From the NCBI RefSeq assembly GCF_900177345.1, contig NZ_FWZT01000003.1, positions 186,001 through 250,000 of the forward strand: a DNA stretch of 64,000 nucleotides. Direction: 5' to 3'. The notes below the pieces were generated by a model, which worked only from the letters and a program-made list of their open reading frames with translations, ran no database searches and was not told where the DNA came from. Both the position numbers and the translations under genes were made by a program. The DNA comes from Pseudobacteriovorax antillogorgiicola (GTDB lineage: Bacteria > Bdellovibrionota_B > Oligoflexia > Oligoflexales > Oligoflexaceae). Positions 1-8,058 of the stretch are shown piece by piece; within the stretch, counting starts at the first letter, position 1; every line of letters starts with the position of its first letter.

Positions 1-83
1 AAATATCAAATCCAAAGCTAGGACCACTCCATACAGAGAGGAAAACAAGGGCAAGATGTGGAAGTGGAAGTTTCATGACAAAC

Positions 84-956
84 TCACTGCCCACCAAATA
101 GAGCGTATGTATCTAGCAGCGACCTTCGAGCCACACCTTGGAATGTGGTTTCGGCTGTGGCGTGCTGGCCTCGATTATCTGCATGCTGCTGTGAAATCGT
201 AATGAGCACTGTGCTACCATCTTCTTGAGGCACCCAAAATGAAATCTGATTTGCCAGTATATTATCTTCATTATCAGGTTCACCAGCCTTGAGGACACTT
301 CTGTAGCCCATCAACTGTGTCTCGGAATCAAGCACCAAAAACTCCTTGCTCAAGATTCGGACATCGTTAACATTGATAATGCCTACCGAAACGTTTAGGT
401 CAAACTGAATTTCCGTACTGAGCATGATCGGAGCGCCATCGCCTGCGACCGAGCTTATCTCGGTTTGGGTTACCGTGGCATTGCCTTCGCTAAAATCAGC
501 TTCGTTGAGCGCATTGGCTTGTGCCAGCACATCCGCTGGCGAAACAGCCACTTTTAATGAGGTGATCACCAAAAACTGACTTACCCCATTGACATCATCT
601 GATTGAAGAAGATTGATGACAGGATCGCCCGCGCCATCGTAAGGCTGCTCTAAAGCAGTCGCTAGGGCAACAGAGGCCTGACCATTTACACAGGCTGCAT
701 CGAACGCAGCTTGGACGCCACTGAATTCGTTGCTCTGACAGATAAGCTGTGTGACTGTGAGAGCTTCTTCAGATAAATTTTCGGCTTCCTGGGTTTGTTC
801 CTCAGGAGTAGCACCAGTTTGATTCCCAGAGGAAACTTGTCCCTCGGGAGTAGCTGCACTCTGCTCTGCTGTCGCCACCCGGTTGGCATATGGATTCTTT
901 TCTTCGCAGGCCCATAAAGCCCCTAGGGCAAAGGCCCAGACTAATACTTGTCGCAT
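84..956 (-). CDS. Secreted lipoprotein of unknown function
   Basis: A 290-residue protein with a short signal peptide ending in a lipobox-like Leu-Trp-Ala-Cys (Cys16 or so), followed by a low-complexity Ala/Glu/Gln/Thr-rich linker (about residues 20-65) and a globular part containing paired cysteines. The start ATG has a good ribosome site (GAGGGG, 8 bases upstream). The mature part is acidic and Asn/Val/Ser-rich with alternating hydrophobic residues, so a beta-rich fold is likely. I do not recognise the family. It is transcribed away from the XRE-TPR regulator, so the two share the roughly 400-base upstream region. Function unknown; export and lipidation are inferred from the N-terminus only. 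Confidence 0.75.
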   Translation of the reverse strand: MRQVLVWAFALGALWACEEKNPYANRVATAEQSAATPEGQVSSGNQTGATPEEQTQEAENLSEEALTVTQLICQSNEFSGVQAAFDAACVNGQASVALATALEQPYDGAGDPVINLLQSDDVNGVSQFLVITSLKVAVSPADVLAQANALNEADFSEGNATVTQTEISSVAGDGAPIMLSTEIQFDLNVSVGIINVNDVRILSKEFLVLDSETQLMGYRSVLKAGEPDNEDNILANQISFWVPQEDGSTVLITISQQHADNRGQHATAETTFQGVARRSLLDTYALFGGQ

Positions 957-1356
957 GGTAGTCCCCTCTAAACTAATGTATAGTCGTACGGCCTTTTATC
1001 GGATTTTGCGTATAGTAACTTTATATTTAAAAAATAGACGCGGTTTCTCACTCAATTCTAGCTAATTACAGACACGGTGATCGGTATTTTTCTCTCGACT
1101 CGAAAGCAGCTCAAGTAAAAATACTCATGGTTCAATGAACATAGGTGACGTTAACCCCTGAACACCATTAAATTGACTCACCAAAAGCATTAATTGTATT
1201 ATTTTCAGCATGTTAAATAGCAATCAAAGTTTAGATCGAAGCTCACTCATACGGAATCCTTCAAGGCAGAAGCACACTTTTGAAAAGCTTAAGGTATGAA
1301 TTCATCTTGTCATCAGCCAAGAACTTGCTAATATCCCCACCTTGATCATCAGCGCT
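957..1356. other. Divergent intergenic region
   Basis: About 400 bases between two divergently transcribed genes. It is AT-rich (several runs such as ATATTTAAAAAATAG near 1020-1035) and must hold both promoters, but I could not assign a convincing -35/-10 pair to either. No open frame with coding character and no strong hairpin seen. Confidence 0.5.
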
Positions 1357-2631
1357 ATGGAACCGAATACGATGGATCTAAAACCCTCGACCGCGATAAT
1401 TGACCCCGAAGCCGTCAAAGCTCGTATCGCAGAATTAGACTTAAAGAAGTGGTGGATTGCGGAGCAGATTCGGGTTGATCGCAAGACAGTAAGCCGCTGG
1501 CTTAACGGCCAAGTGAAGTGGGTTAAGGTTGAAAACCTGGAGGCTCTCGCTGAAATCTTAGAGCTGGATGTTAATGACATCAGCTTGAAGTCTGAGGCCA
1601 ACTTGAAGGCATCAGCTGCTGACTATAAAAAGGCTGCTGAACTAATTAGCAGCAAAGATATGAAGTCCATGGTCCGGAGCACTTATAACTGGCAACTGCT
1701 TGAGTATGTCATCAAAACGAGTATGACGGAAGAGCTGCCACAAGACTTGATCGGTGCCCTCTATTTGGATCTCGCTCAGGCATTCTTTTTCCAAAACAAG
1801 ATCAAGGAAAGCGCTGAGTATGTAGACAAATGCCTAAATATCGCCCGACAACTCGATCACGAGCTACTCTACTGGGATGCTATGGCTGTAAAAGCCATGA
1901 CAGAAACTTGCTTTGGCAACATTAAAAAAGCCATCGAATACTACAAACGTTGCTTGAATGAAGATCCCGAAAGTAGTCGCGAATGGAAAAACCTGAGCAA
2001 CCTGTCTGGAGCGCTCATGTATGCCGGTGAGTTCGAAGAGGCCCTTGCAGTTTCAGAAGCTAAGATTCAGGATTTTCAAAGTCGTAAGGATAGCCAAGTC
2101 GACGAGATTTCTTGGGCGATCTCCTACCTTGCCAATGGTTCGCACCTTGCCGATTGTAAACATTACGACCGAGCTAAAGAGTCTTATGATAAAGCAGCAG
2201 AGTTTAGCGAAAGGGCACGATTTAGCAAAGGCATCCACTACACGAAGATATTAAGAGCGAATCTAGAGTCACAGTTCTCCCCCAATGAGGCCCTCGCAGT
2301 GACTTACGAAGCTGCTCACAAAGTCCTTCGCACCATACAAGATGACCACCTTTACTACTATTACGGGGCGCGTATCTATCGAAGCCTCGACCAGTTCTCA
2401 AAGGCGAGAGATTTACTTAGTGAAGCCATTCAGATGGGCCGGCACTACCCCATAGAAAAAGGCATGTTCCTCACAGAGTTGATGCATACTGAGTTTTCGG
2501 CGGAAAACCATGCAGAAGCCGAATCTGCCTACCGACGGGCTAAACAAAGCTTCAAGAAGTCGGATGCTACCACCCGGCTAGCGCTCCTTCAGGACGAGTA
2601 TCGAAACTGTAAAGGCAAGAACCAATATTAG
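1357..2631 (+). CDS. XRE-family regulator with C-terminal TPR repeats
   Basis: A protein of about 424 residues. Residues 15-75 form an XRE-type helix-turn-helix (motif around WWIAEQIRVDRKTVSRWLNG), the usual DNA-binding module of Cro/CI-like regulators. The rest is a run of helical pairs with TPR character (for example the stretches around ALYLDLAQAFFFQNK and AYRRAKQSFKKS), which would bind a peptide or protein partner. This resembles the peptide-sensing XRE-TPR layout, but no cognate peptide gene is evident next door. The start is uncertain: TTG at 1342, ATG at 1357 and ATG at 1372 are in frame and none has a clear ribosome site; I took 1357. The stop codon lies directly before the inverted-repeat element at 2633. 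Target unknown. Confidence 0.85.
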   Translation: MEPNTMDLKPSTAIIDPEAVKARIAELDLKKWWIAEQIRVDRKTVSRWLNGQVKWVKVENLEALAEILELDVNDISLKSEANLKASAADYKKAAELISSKDMKSMVRSTYNWQLLEYVIKTSMTEELPQDLIGALYLDLAQAFFFQNKIKESAEYVDKCLNIARQLDHELLYWDAMAVKAMTETCFGNIKKAIEYYKRCLNEDPESSREWKNLSNLSGALMYAGEFEEALAVSEAKIQDFQSRKDSQVDEISWAISYLANGSHLADCKHYDRAKESYDKAAEFSERARFSKGIHYTKILRANLESQFSPNEALAVTYEAAHKVLRTIQDDHLYYYYGARIYRSLDQFSKARDLLSEAIQMGRHYPIEKGMFLTELMHTEFSAENHAEAESAYRRAKQSFKKSDATTRLALLQDEYRNCKGKNQY

Positions 2632-2632
2632 A

Positions 2633-2740
2633 GGAGCAAAACCTATGGTAATTCGTCACGCCTAATAAGTACTCGTCACTGTACGATGTGTACGATCTCC
2701 TCGCATTTTTTAGCCAAACCTTGTCTCATAGGTCTGCTCC
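2633..2740. repeat. Short inverted-repeat (MITE-like) element, copy 1
   Basis: A 108-base non-coding segment bounded by imperfect terminal inverted repeats: GGAGCAAAACCTATG on the left and CATAGGTCTGCTCC on the right. It is homologous, in opposite orientation, to the 112-base segment at 23067-23178. Shared internal blocks include GACAAGG(T/C)TTGGC next to one end and ATCGTACA in the middle. It begins one base after the stop codon of the XRE-TPR gene. No target-site duplication is obvious. It could be a non-autonomous transposable element, or a repeat acting as a 3'-end hairpin on the mRNA. Confidence 0.6.
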
Positions 2741-2778
2741 CATGGTAAGCTTTGTGTGCCATGGTGTTAATAAAGCCT

Positions 2779-3070
2779 CTAAGCTGATTTTTTTTGCGAA
2801 TGGGAGGCCACAAGGTTCTTTAGGAATGGTCCTATTTTATGCAAGGGCAGCACCAGCTCAGCAGCTCCCCCATCAATAGCTGCCTTAGGCATTCAAAATA
2901 CTGTAGATGATGACTCGTCTTGGGCAATCGTTAGCACTCCATGATCTCGAAGCTTCTTAAGGCCTTGGGCGCCATCTTCTCCCATCCCTGTAAGTAGAAT
3001 TGCAACAATATCATCTGGATGAACCATCGCGATCACTTCCGGAACGATCCCCATGCAGCCAAATAACAGA
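2779..3070 (-). pseudogene. cheB: Remnant of a CheB methylesterase C-terminal domain
   Basis: On the minus strand the DNA reads as the C-terminal part of the CheB methylesterase domain: [20 protein letters not shown], then [13 protein letters not shown], an in-frame TGA (2893-2895), then MPKAAIDGGAAELVLP. In CheB the catalytic Asp lies in the GMGxDG motif, which is present, and the segment VFGMPK is conserved; here the Gly codon has become TGA. Upstream of about 3070 the frame is closed by stops, and the regions carrying the catalytic Ser and His are gone, so this is a dead fragment. Identification rests on motif recognition across about 90 codons. No other adaptation gene (cheR) is nearby. 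Confidence 0.8.
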
Positions 3071-3250
3071 ATAATGTCGATAACAGATCACGCCATTTTA
3101 TCATGCTAAACCTCACTCTTTGAAATTTCCATATAGACGTCGATTGGTTAGCTGAAAGGTAGGTTTGCGACTGTCTCTATTCAAAATTCGCCTTGACCCA
3201 CCTTAGTAAAGCCAGCTATTTTCGACCGCTTCAAACTGTGAGGGGCCATT

Positions 3251-3424
3251 GTGAGTAAAAAAAAGAAGTCGAGCAAAAAGAAAGATAGCCAACTGATCAT
3301 CCGGATCAACTCAGATGAGCGGGATCAGTTTGTATCGCTCTGTGAAGACTTGGATACCACTGCCGCTCGGGAAATCCGACGATTTATCCGTCACTTCTTG
3401 GATGAGCATCTTGATTCCAAGTAG
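3251..3424 (+). CDS. Small ribbon-helix-helix-like protein
   Basis: A 57-residue protein starting at GTG with a good ribosome site (GAGGGG, 5 bases upstream). A lysine-rich N-terminus (residues 2-11) is followed by a short beta-like strand (QLIIRIN) and two helices (SDERDQFVSLCEDLD and AAREIRRFIRHFLDEH), the Arc/MetJ/CopG ribbon-helix-helix pattern of small dimeric DNA-binding proteins such as antitoxins or repressors. No toxin-like partner is adjacent. Its 3' end overlaps the convergent sixA gene by 41 bases. The function as a DNA binder is inferred from the pattern only. Confidence 0.65.
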   Translation: MSKKKKSSKKKDSQLIIRINSDERDQFVSLCEDLDTTAAREIRRFIRHFLDEHLDSK

Positions 3425-3908
3425 GAAGTCCTTTCGGGTAGAGATAGACGGATTCTTGAGCCACCCCTGGCTTTAAATCGCCCCATTTTTCCACTTTAAT
3501 ATCCAGTGATACAAAGGCGCAGGTAGGCATCTCTCGTTCGCCACCTGTGAGCCAGAGCAGCAATTCTTCTAACGCGGGATTGTGACCAACAACGAGAACC
3601 GACTTCATTGTGTCATCACATTTCATCAACCAACATAGTAAGTCTTCCCCATCAAAAGTATAGAGCTCGCGATCAACTTGCCAAGCGATCTTCTTTTCTA
3701 GAGCTTTTTCGATCCGCTTGATCGTACTTTTTGCGCGCTTCGCGCTGCTAACAAAAATATTTTGAAAATCACATTCAGCCTTTATTAAAGCTGGCGCCAT
3801 GAGCTGGCAAGATTTTTTACCCCGAGGATTTAAAGGCCTTTGCCAGTCTTCAAGATGAGGATCATCCCAGGAAGATTTTGCGTGTCTCAGTAGCTGTACC
3901 CTTTTCAT
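3384..3908 (-). CDS. sixA: SixA-type phosphohistidine phosphatase
   Basis: A 174-residue member of the histidine phosphatase (phosphoglycerate mutase-like) superfamily. The N-terminal LLRHAKS carries the catalytic His and the family's RH(A/G) signature; a second catalytic His is in VVGHNPALEELL (about residue 110). SixA enzymes remove phosphate from the HPt domains of hybrid kinases; the length (family about 160-170) and the RHAKS form favour SixA over a metabolic mutase. Two hybrid kinases elsewhere in the window (at 31.6 and 36.5 kb) and an HPt domain are possible targets, which is inference. It ends convergently inside the small ribbon-helix-helix gene. Confidence 0.85.
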   Translation of the reverse strand: MKRVQLLRHAKSSWDDPHLEDWQRPLNPRGKKSCQLMAPALIKAECDFQNIFVSSAKRAKSTIKRIEKALEKKIAWQVDRELYTFDGEDLLCWLMKCDDTMKSVLVVGHNPALEELLLWLTGGEREMPTCAFVSLDIKVEKWGDLKPGVAQESVYLYPKGLPTWNQDAHPRSDG

Positions 3909-3968
3909 ATGATGTCTACTTTCTCAAAAAATGTTTTTGGATTTTTTGTTTTTTCTAGTGAACAAACC

Positions 3969-3997
3969 TTGACGACTATGTATATCGAATGTATATA
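3969..3997 (+). promoter_or_regulatory. Sigma-70-like promoter of the lysine-rich gene
   Basis: TTGACG (3969-3974), a 17-base spacer, then TATATA (3992-3997). The -10 region lies in a repeated motif ATGTATAT (3979-3986 and 3990-3997), the second copy forming the palindrome ATGTATATACAT. The predicted transcript starts about 50 bases before the ATG at 4056. Box quality and spacing are close to consensus; transcription itself is not shown. Confidence 0.6.
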
Positions 3998-4055
3998 CAT
4001 TTTTGAAGTCAAACGAAACACAAGTTTCGATAACAGCATACCGAAGGGAATTATC

Positions 4056-4226
4056 ATGGCTAAAGCAAAAAAGAAGAATGACAAAGCGAAGAAAAAACAA
4101 GCTAAGAAATCTTCAAAGAAGAAACTGAAAGTTCTTAACAAGCAGTTGAAAGCTCGTAAGAGCAAAGTTGCTAAGCAAAAGAAGAAAATCAAAAATCTTC
4201 GTAAAGCGATCAAGAAAGCAGCTTAA
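4056..4226 (+). CDS. Very lysine-rich small basic protein
   Basis: A 56-residue protein, roughly half lysine, with the pattern AKKKNDKAKKKQAKKSSKKK followed by an amphipathic lysine-rich helix. The start ATG has a ribosome site (GAAGGG, 8 bases upstream) and sits behind a near-consensus promoter; a hairpin follows the stop. Such composition is typical of histone H1-like or nucleoid/RNA-associated small proteins, but could equally be a ribosome-associated factor. The isolated, well-promoted, single-gene layout suggests high expression. An in-frame upstream extension to 3909 has no basic composition and was excluded. Function is inferred from composition only. Confidence 0.75.
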   Translation: MAKAKKKNDKAKKKQAKKSSKKKLKVLNKQLKARKSKVAKQKKKIKNLRKAIKKAA

Positions 4227-4250
4227 CGGGAAACCGTAGCGGCACTTCAA

Positions 4251-4274
4251 TCTTCCTGCGTTTGAGCAGGAAGA
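4251..4274 (+). terminator. Hairpin downstream of the lysine-rich gene
   Basis: A 9-bp perfect stem, TCTTCCTGC (4251-4259) pairing with GCAGGAAGA (4266-4274), with a six-base loop, 24 bases after the stop codon. The 3' side lacks a strong T run (AACTTCCCC), so it is either a weak intrinsic terminator or an mRNA 3'-end stabiliser. Confidence 0.5.
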
Positions 4275-4546
4275 ACTTCCCCTCCTGACACCTTGACTTA
4301 AATAACCCAGGCCAATTAATCCAAAAATCTGAAGATATTTTTCGACGCACTTTTCAATAAAATAGATATATCCGGGCGAATGCACATGTTAACTTCGTTT
4401 AGTTTTTCATTACTTTTTTTACTTTTTTAAACCCGACCCCACACCTTCCACATTGTCGTAGGCTTAGGATTTTCCTAGATTAATTTTTATTAATGTATTA
4501 AGGGTTTCAGAAAGTTGTTTTGCTCTGTTCAAACGCGAGGACCAAG

Positions 4547-4855
4547 ATGAATACAGGACTTAGTGATGCTATCGAAGGCTTTTCTAATCTGTACAAGCTC
4601 AGTGGACGGGAGAGGGATATCCTGCGGGTGATGACGCTAGGAACCTGTACGGGCCGAGGGATCGCTGAGTCCCTTGAGATTTCACCGAATACCGTTCGCA
4701 TCCATTTGAAAAACATAAACGCCAAGGTCGGGGTCAGCTCGAAAGCCCACCTTCTATCCCGACTGCTCGCCTACACGATGGAACCAGCACCAGCTGCAAT
4801 CGAAGGCGGGCTAAACCACTCACACCAGCTGTCAAGCTCCCAAGGACACATGTAG
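4547..4855 (+). CDS. Stand-alone LuxR-type helix-turn-helix regulator
   Basis: A 102-residue protein made of little more than a LuxR/FixJ-type HTH: LSGRERDILRVMTLG, then GIAESLEISPNTVRIHLKNI and AKVGVSSKAHLLSRLL (about residues 17-80). The pattern matches the GerE fold, with the recognition helix around SPNTVRIHLKNI. There is no receiver or autoinducer domain, so it would act as a free DNA-binding module or with a partner protein. The start at 4547 is preferred over an upstream TTG (4520) because GAGG lies 6 bases before the ATG. The last 25 residues are Pro/Ala/Ser-rich and probably disordered. Target genes unknown. Confidence 0.85.
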   Translation: MNTGLSDAIEGFSNLYKLSGRERDILRVMTLGTCTGRGIAESLEISPNTVRIHLKNINAKVGVSSKAHLLSRLLAYTMEPAPAAIEGGLNHSHQLSSSQGHM

Positions 4856-4874
4856 TTTCTCATGCTTCTTACGA

Positions 4875-4894
4875 CTCCCCAAAAAACTGGGGAG
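4875..4894. terminator. Hairpin after the LuxR-type gene
   Basis: Stem CTCCCCA (4875-4881) and TGGGGAG (4888-4894) with an A-rich loop, 20 bases after the stop of the LuxR-type gene. No T tract follows, so termination is only plausible. Confidence 0.4.
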
Positions 4895-4959
4895 CCTCCT
4901 CATGGGACAACAAGCGGTCCTTGAAGCCATCTTCAATCTTAAAATCAGAATCACGTATT

Positions 4960-5012
4960 CCCTGACATTGTCAGGGTCACTGGAATGATATTCAGATCAA
5001 AAATGATATTCA
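4960..5012. promoter_or_regulatory. Palindrome and direct repeat upstream of the small gene at 5201
   Basis: A 17-base perfect palindrome with one central base, CCCTGACATTGTCAGGG (4960-4976), is followed by two direct copies of AATGATATTCA (4984-4994 and 5002-5012), 18 bases apart. This looks like a protein-binding region; the repeat spacing is close to two helical turns. It lies about 190 bases before the only downstream gene on this strand. Confidence 0.35.
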
Positions 5013-5200
5013 CTTGTCTTTATTGACGATAAATTTTCAGATTCGAGCTGATCGAGCTTTGGGACTTTAGCTCATTTTCAAGCTTGTAGTACTGATTAAA
5101 GGGAAATTATCGATTTTTTCCAAAACTCTAAACAAATATTGATGCCCCTCCGATCTCTAGTTTGTCTTTAGGAAGAGATAAGTGTTTGGGGGGACCAAAA

Positions 5201-5374
5201 ATGAGAGACTGGCTGTTCGATCAACCAAAGAAGAAGCCTGAAAAAGACATCATCATCGACATTGAAATCGACTTAGACAGTGTGATCTACGTGCCTACCT
5301 GGATCGAGAAGAGGCCCGAGATCACACCCACTCCACCACTTAAGAAGCCTGTGGAGCGCATTAAGAAGCGTTAA
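5201..5374 (+). CDS. Small acidic/basic protein of unknown function
   Basis: A 57-residue protein starting at ATG 5201 with a G-rich ribosome site (GGGGGGACC just upstream). The middle is strongly acidic and Ile-rich (KDIIIDIEIDLDSVIYVP) and the C-terminus is Pro/Lys-rich. There is no signal peptide or membrane segment. An upstream in-frame TTG at 5162 has a poorer context. It ends two bases before the stop codon of the convergent glycoside-hydrolase gene. I do not recognise the family; the reading is supported by the start context and non-random composition only. Confidence 0.5.
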   Translation: MRDWLFDQPKKKPEKDIIIDIEIDLDSVIYVPTWIEKRPEITPTPPLKKPVERIKKR

Positions 5375-5376
5375 AA

Positions 5377-6822
5377 TTATTCCCAGGATCGATAAATCTT
5401 TTTAAGCCTGTCGTAAGCTGGCCTAGTCTTACGATCTAAGGTTACTAGGCCCCACCATTCCTCGTTGAAGGTGAAATCGGGCCATGGGCCGCCACCTGGC
5501 GCCACCCCACCAAGATCCTGCTGATCTGGGTTGTCATTTTTCCACCATTCGTCGTTCCATTCGAAAATGGTACCACCAATTGTCGCCGGTTGGGCAGCCC
5601 CATAAGCACCGTGGCTTCGAATCTCAATCAGCAATGCCTCGGTGGCTTCTGCCTGTGCCATCGGATTCGCAGCTCCTTGAACACTATCGTAGGCGTCAGC
5701 ACCAAACTCAGAGAAGTACATAGGCTTCTGGCTTAATGCTTGCCAACGGGCAAATCGATCCGCAAAGCTTTTGCCCGCGTATACATTCAACCCCCAAATA
5801 TCGATATCTGGCAGCCCATCAAGCACATGAGGCTCAGGTAGCTCTCCAAAAGATGTTGCAACAGGTCGGCTAGGATCTGCGCCTTTGATCGCCCTCGCTA
5901 ACTCTCCGACTTTTTCCAGAGCCTCATCGAAATTAAGGCCCGAGTAAAGATGGTTGTAGTTCCACTCGTTTCCCACCTCATACATCAGAATCGCCGGGTG
6001 ATCTTTGACAAGGTGAACAGTTGCAATGGCTTCGTTGCTCGACTGATTGCCAAAAAACGGCACGATCACTCGAATTCCTGCCTGGTGAAGATTATCCAGA
6101 ACTCCTTTGTCCGTTATGGGTACGTAGGTACGAACGGTGTTTATCCCAGCTTCTGTCATCAACTTTATATCGTGGGCTAGTTCGCTCTGATACCGTGCAG
6201 GTTCATTGAACATTACACGGGGATGCCTCTCTCCAAGTGGCACAGGATTCCAGCAGACTCCCTTAATCCGATACGATTTGCCATTCACTAAAAGCTGCCG
6301 TCCATCGATCGCGATTCCAGCCATATTCTTGGCTGGTTGATCTTCTGGAACGATTTCAAGTTCAAGCTCTGCATCTTCCGTAGGTGGCTCAATGACGACA
6401 AGCTCATCGCTATCATCCACAGAGCAAACCACGAGCTTGATTTGATTGCGACCTGACACCAAGGCAGGTGGACTCTGGAGAGCCAGATAGTCTGGATTCT
6501 GACAAGCGCTTGAATCATAGCTCAAGCGATTGTCCTTAAATAGCCTTACCCGAAAGTTATAAAGACCTGGTTCAAGAGAGAATTGATGGCCCTTCAGCTG
6601 GCGCTCCTCATATAGCTGATCGACCACAGGCTTATCGGCCTCCCCTTCGCGGGCATGGATGACGATCTGCATTTGCTCGATACTCTCTGGAAAAGAGCCA
6701 ATATCTACAGTGGCAAGCCGAGAGTTGGGATCTTCAAGATTGCGATCAGGAGCACACGCCATCGCTAGGGTTAAGCAAAGACACAGGCTAGAAAGCCTAT
6801 GGTTGGTAAAAAAACGTTTCAT
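5377..6822 (-). CDS. Glycoside hydrolase-like lipoprotein (GH2/GH5-type TIM barrel)
   Basis: A protein of about 481 residues with a lipoprotein signal (LTLAMAC). About 160 residues of N-terminal linker and small beta domain precede a TIM-barrel catalytic domain. The domain shows the clan GH-A landmarks: GNEWNYNH with the probable acid/base Glu after the fourth strand, and YFSEFGADA with the probable nucleophile Glu after the seventh. It is likely a secreted beta-glycosidase or glucanosyltransferase acting on extracellular or cell-wall glycans; the substrate is not predictable here. A paralogue lies at 30057-31247 and shares the C-terminal block APGGGP.PD.TFNEEWWG. The start at 6822 is chosen for GGAG 6 bases upstream; a GTG at 6834 is possible. 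Confidence 0.8.
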   Translation of the reverse strand: MKRFFTNHRLSSLCLCLTLAMACAPDRNLEDPNSRLATVDIGSFPESIEQMQIVIHAREGEADKPVVDQLYEERQLKGHQFSLEPGLYNFRVRLFKDNRLSYDSSACQNPDYLALQSPPALVSGRNQIKLVVCSVDDSDELVVIEPPTEDAELELEIVPEDQPAKNMAGIAIDGRQLLVNGKSYRIKGVCWNPVPLGERHPRVMFNEPARYQSELAHDIKLMTEAGINTVRTYVPITDKGVLDNLHQAGIRVIVPFFGNQSSNEAIATVHLVKDHPAILMYEVGNEWNYNHLYSGLNFDEALEKVGELARAIKGADPSRPVATSFGELPEPHVLDGLPDIDIWGLNVYAGKSFADRFARWQALSQKPMYFSEFGADAYDSVQGAANPMAQAEATEALLIEIRSHGAYGAAQPATIGGTIFEWNDEWWKNDNPDQQDLGGVAPGGGPWPDFTFNEEWWGLVTLDRKTRPAYDRLKKIYRSWE

Positions 6823-7176
6823 AAACAACTCCACATCAACACATTCAGCAATAAGAATTCTGCTAGAGCAAGTATCAAGATTTGGCGATTCTAATTTGTG
6901 GGCAACCTATAATTGGCACCGTGATTGTTGCAGGCTAGCAACAGAACCTTATAGACAAGATCCATGGCCGCGTTTGATTCTAGGTGCTTACCACTAGTTT
7001 CAGAATCGGCAGACATGATGCCGAACGGCGACCCATGCCTTTATTGCGTATATTACAGAGGCAAGACGCAAGCTAGGGTAAAAAATTAATAGGATAGAAA
7101 TTCGCAGCTTAACGAAACTGTCTTAGCAAGGCGCTGCTCAGCCTGCCTAAGCTTTTCGTTTAAAATGGGAGGCGGT
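6823..7176. other. Intergenic region with an imperfect hairpin
   Basis: About 350 bases that should contain the promoter of the glycoside-hydrolase gene. Near the other end, an imperfect stem (7111-7163; AACGAAA and CTTAG pairing with CTAAG and TTTTCGTT) follows the stop of the minus-strand binding-protein gene and may end its transcript. No coding frame seen. Confidence 0.4.
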
Positions 7177-7941
7177 CTACAGGAACTGAGACGAAATCAA
7201 GCCGTGCTGTTCTCCAATCTCGCGAAGCTCCCCTGATGCTTTCAATTGAGCTATATCTTGCCAGATGGCTTTGACAAGCGCGGTGTTTCCCTTGAAGAAG
7301 CCTTTGCTAAAAACCAAATAATAGTAGCGATGAGTCAATGCTGGGCTATGCATTTTAAGCTGGTGAAAGATCGGACTACCGGCACTTAAGGCAAGAGCTT
7401 GCAAGCGCCCCAGGGTGAGCTTCCTGAGTAAGGTATCGGCATCGCGGCTTTCGTCAACCTCGATACCCTTTTTACGTAGGACCTGGACAATCGAGTAGCT
7501 TCGAATGGCTCCAATATTTAACTGACGGATGCTTTCATAGGAGCCGTCCCACGTCACAGAACTCCCTGGTAAGGTCATGAGGTAGTAAGAATCATCAACA
7601 AATGCAAATTTGGAGTCGGGATGGCCACCTGTTTTTGGAGGATACTCACAGATATCCCTATCCCGTTTACGACTGTAACTCAGGACCATGGCATCCATGT
7701 GCCCCGCCTTCATCAAGCCAAGACAACGAACGGTTGGCATTCGTTCGATGCGAACTGTGATCTTTTGGGAGGCTTCAAGCCTAGCAATGATGTCAGTATA
7801 GAAACTAGAAGATTCTTTCGAGGTATGTCCTTGACCAAAGAGCTTAAGGTCACTTTGATCGTCGAAACAGATGCGGAACTTGGGTTCTGCCAACGTCGAG
7901 GTTGCCAAGACCAGCATAATAAAGGCCACGAAGCGATCCAT
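7177..7941 (-). CDS. Orphan periplasmic solute-binding protein (family 3 type)
   Basis: A protein of about 254 residues with a cleavable signal peptide (RFVAFIMLVLATSTLAEP) and the two-lobed pattern of family 3 extracellular binding proteins: an early FRICFDDQSD strand, a middle GAIRSYSIVQVLRKKGIEVD lobe hinge, and a C-terminal WQDIAQLKASGELREIGEQHG typical of amino-acid-binding members. No ABC permease or ATPase is nearby, so uptake cannot be inferred; many predatory or chemotactic bacteria have such orphans. The start at 7941 (ATG, GGAG 9 bases upstream) is preferred over a TTG at 7956. A similar orphan lies at 39098-39844. Confidence 0.75.
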   Translation of the reverse strand: MDRFVAFIMLVLATSTLAEPKFRICFDDQSDLKLFGQGHTSKESSSFYTDIIARLEASQKITVRIERMPTVRCLGLMKAGHMDAMVLSYSRKRDRDICEYPPKTGGHPDSKFAFVDDSYYLMTLPGSSVTWDGSYESIRQLNIGAIRSYSIVQVLRKKGIEVDESRDADTLLRKLTLGRLQALALSAGSPIFHQLKMHSPALTHRYYYLVFSKGFFKGNTALVKAIWQDIAQLKASGELREIGEQHGLISSQFL

Positions 7942-8058
7942 GCCAAAAGTCTCCAAAAAGAATTGCAGTCATGAAACTATTTTGTCATGAATCGCTTTTC
8001 CGTGCTGATTTTCTTCAGACCTTGCAGAAGAACGCAAGACCCATCAGACAAGCCTTTC

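Noticed and set aside
2893-2895. Recoding of the in-frame TGA in the cheB fragment
   Set aside because: Upstream stops, missing catalytic Ser and His regions and no other recoded TGA in the window make a pseudogene far more likely.
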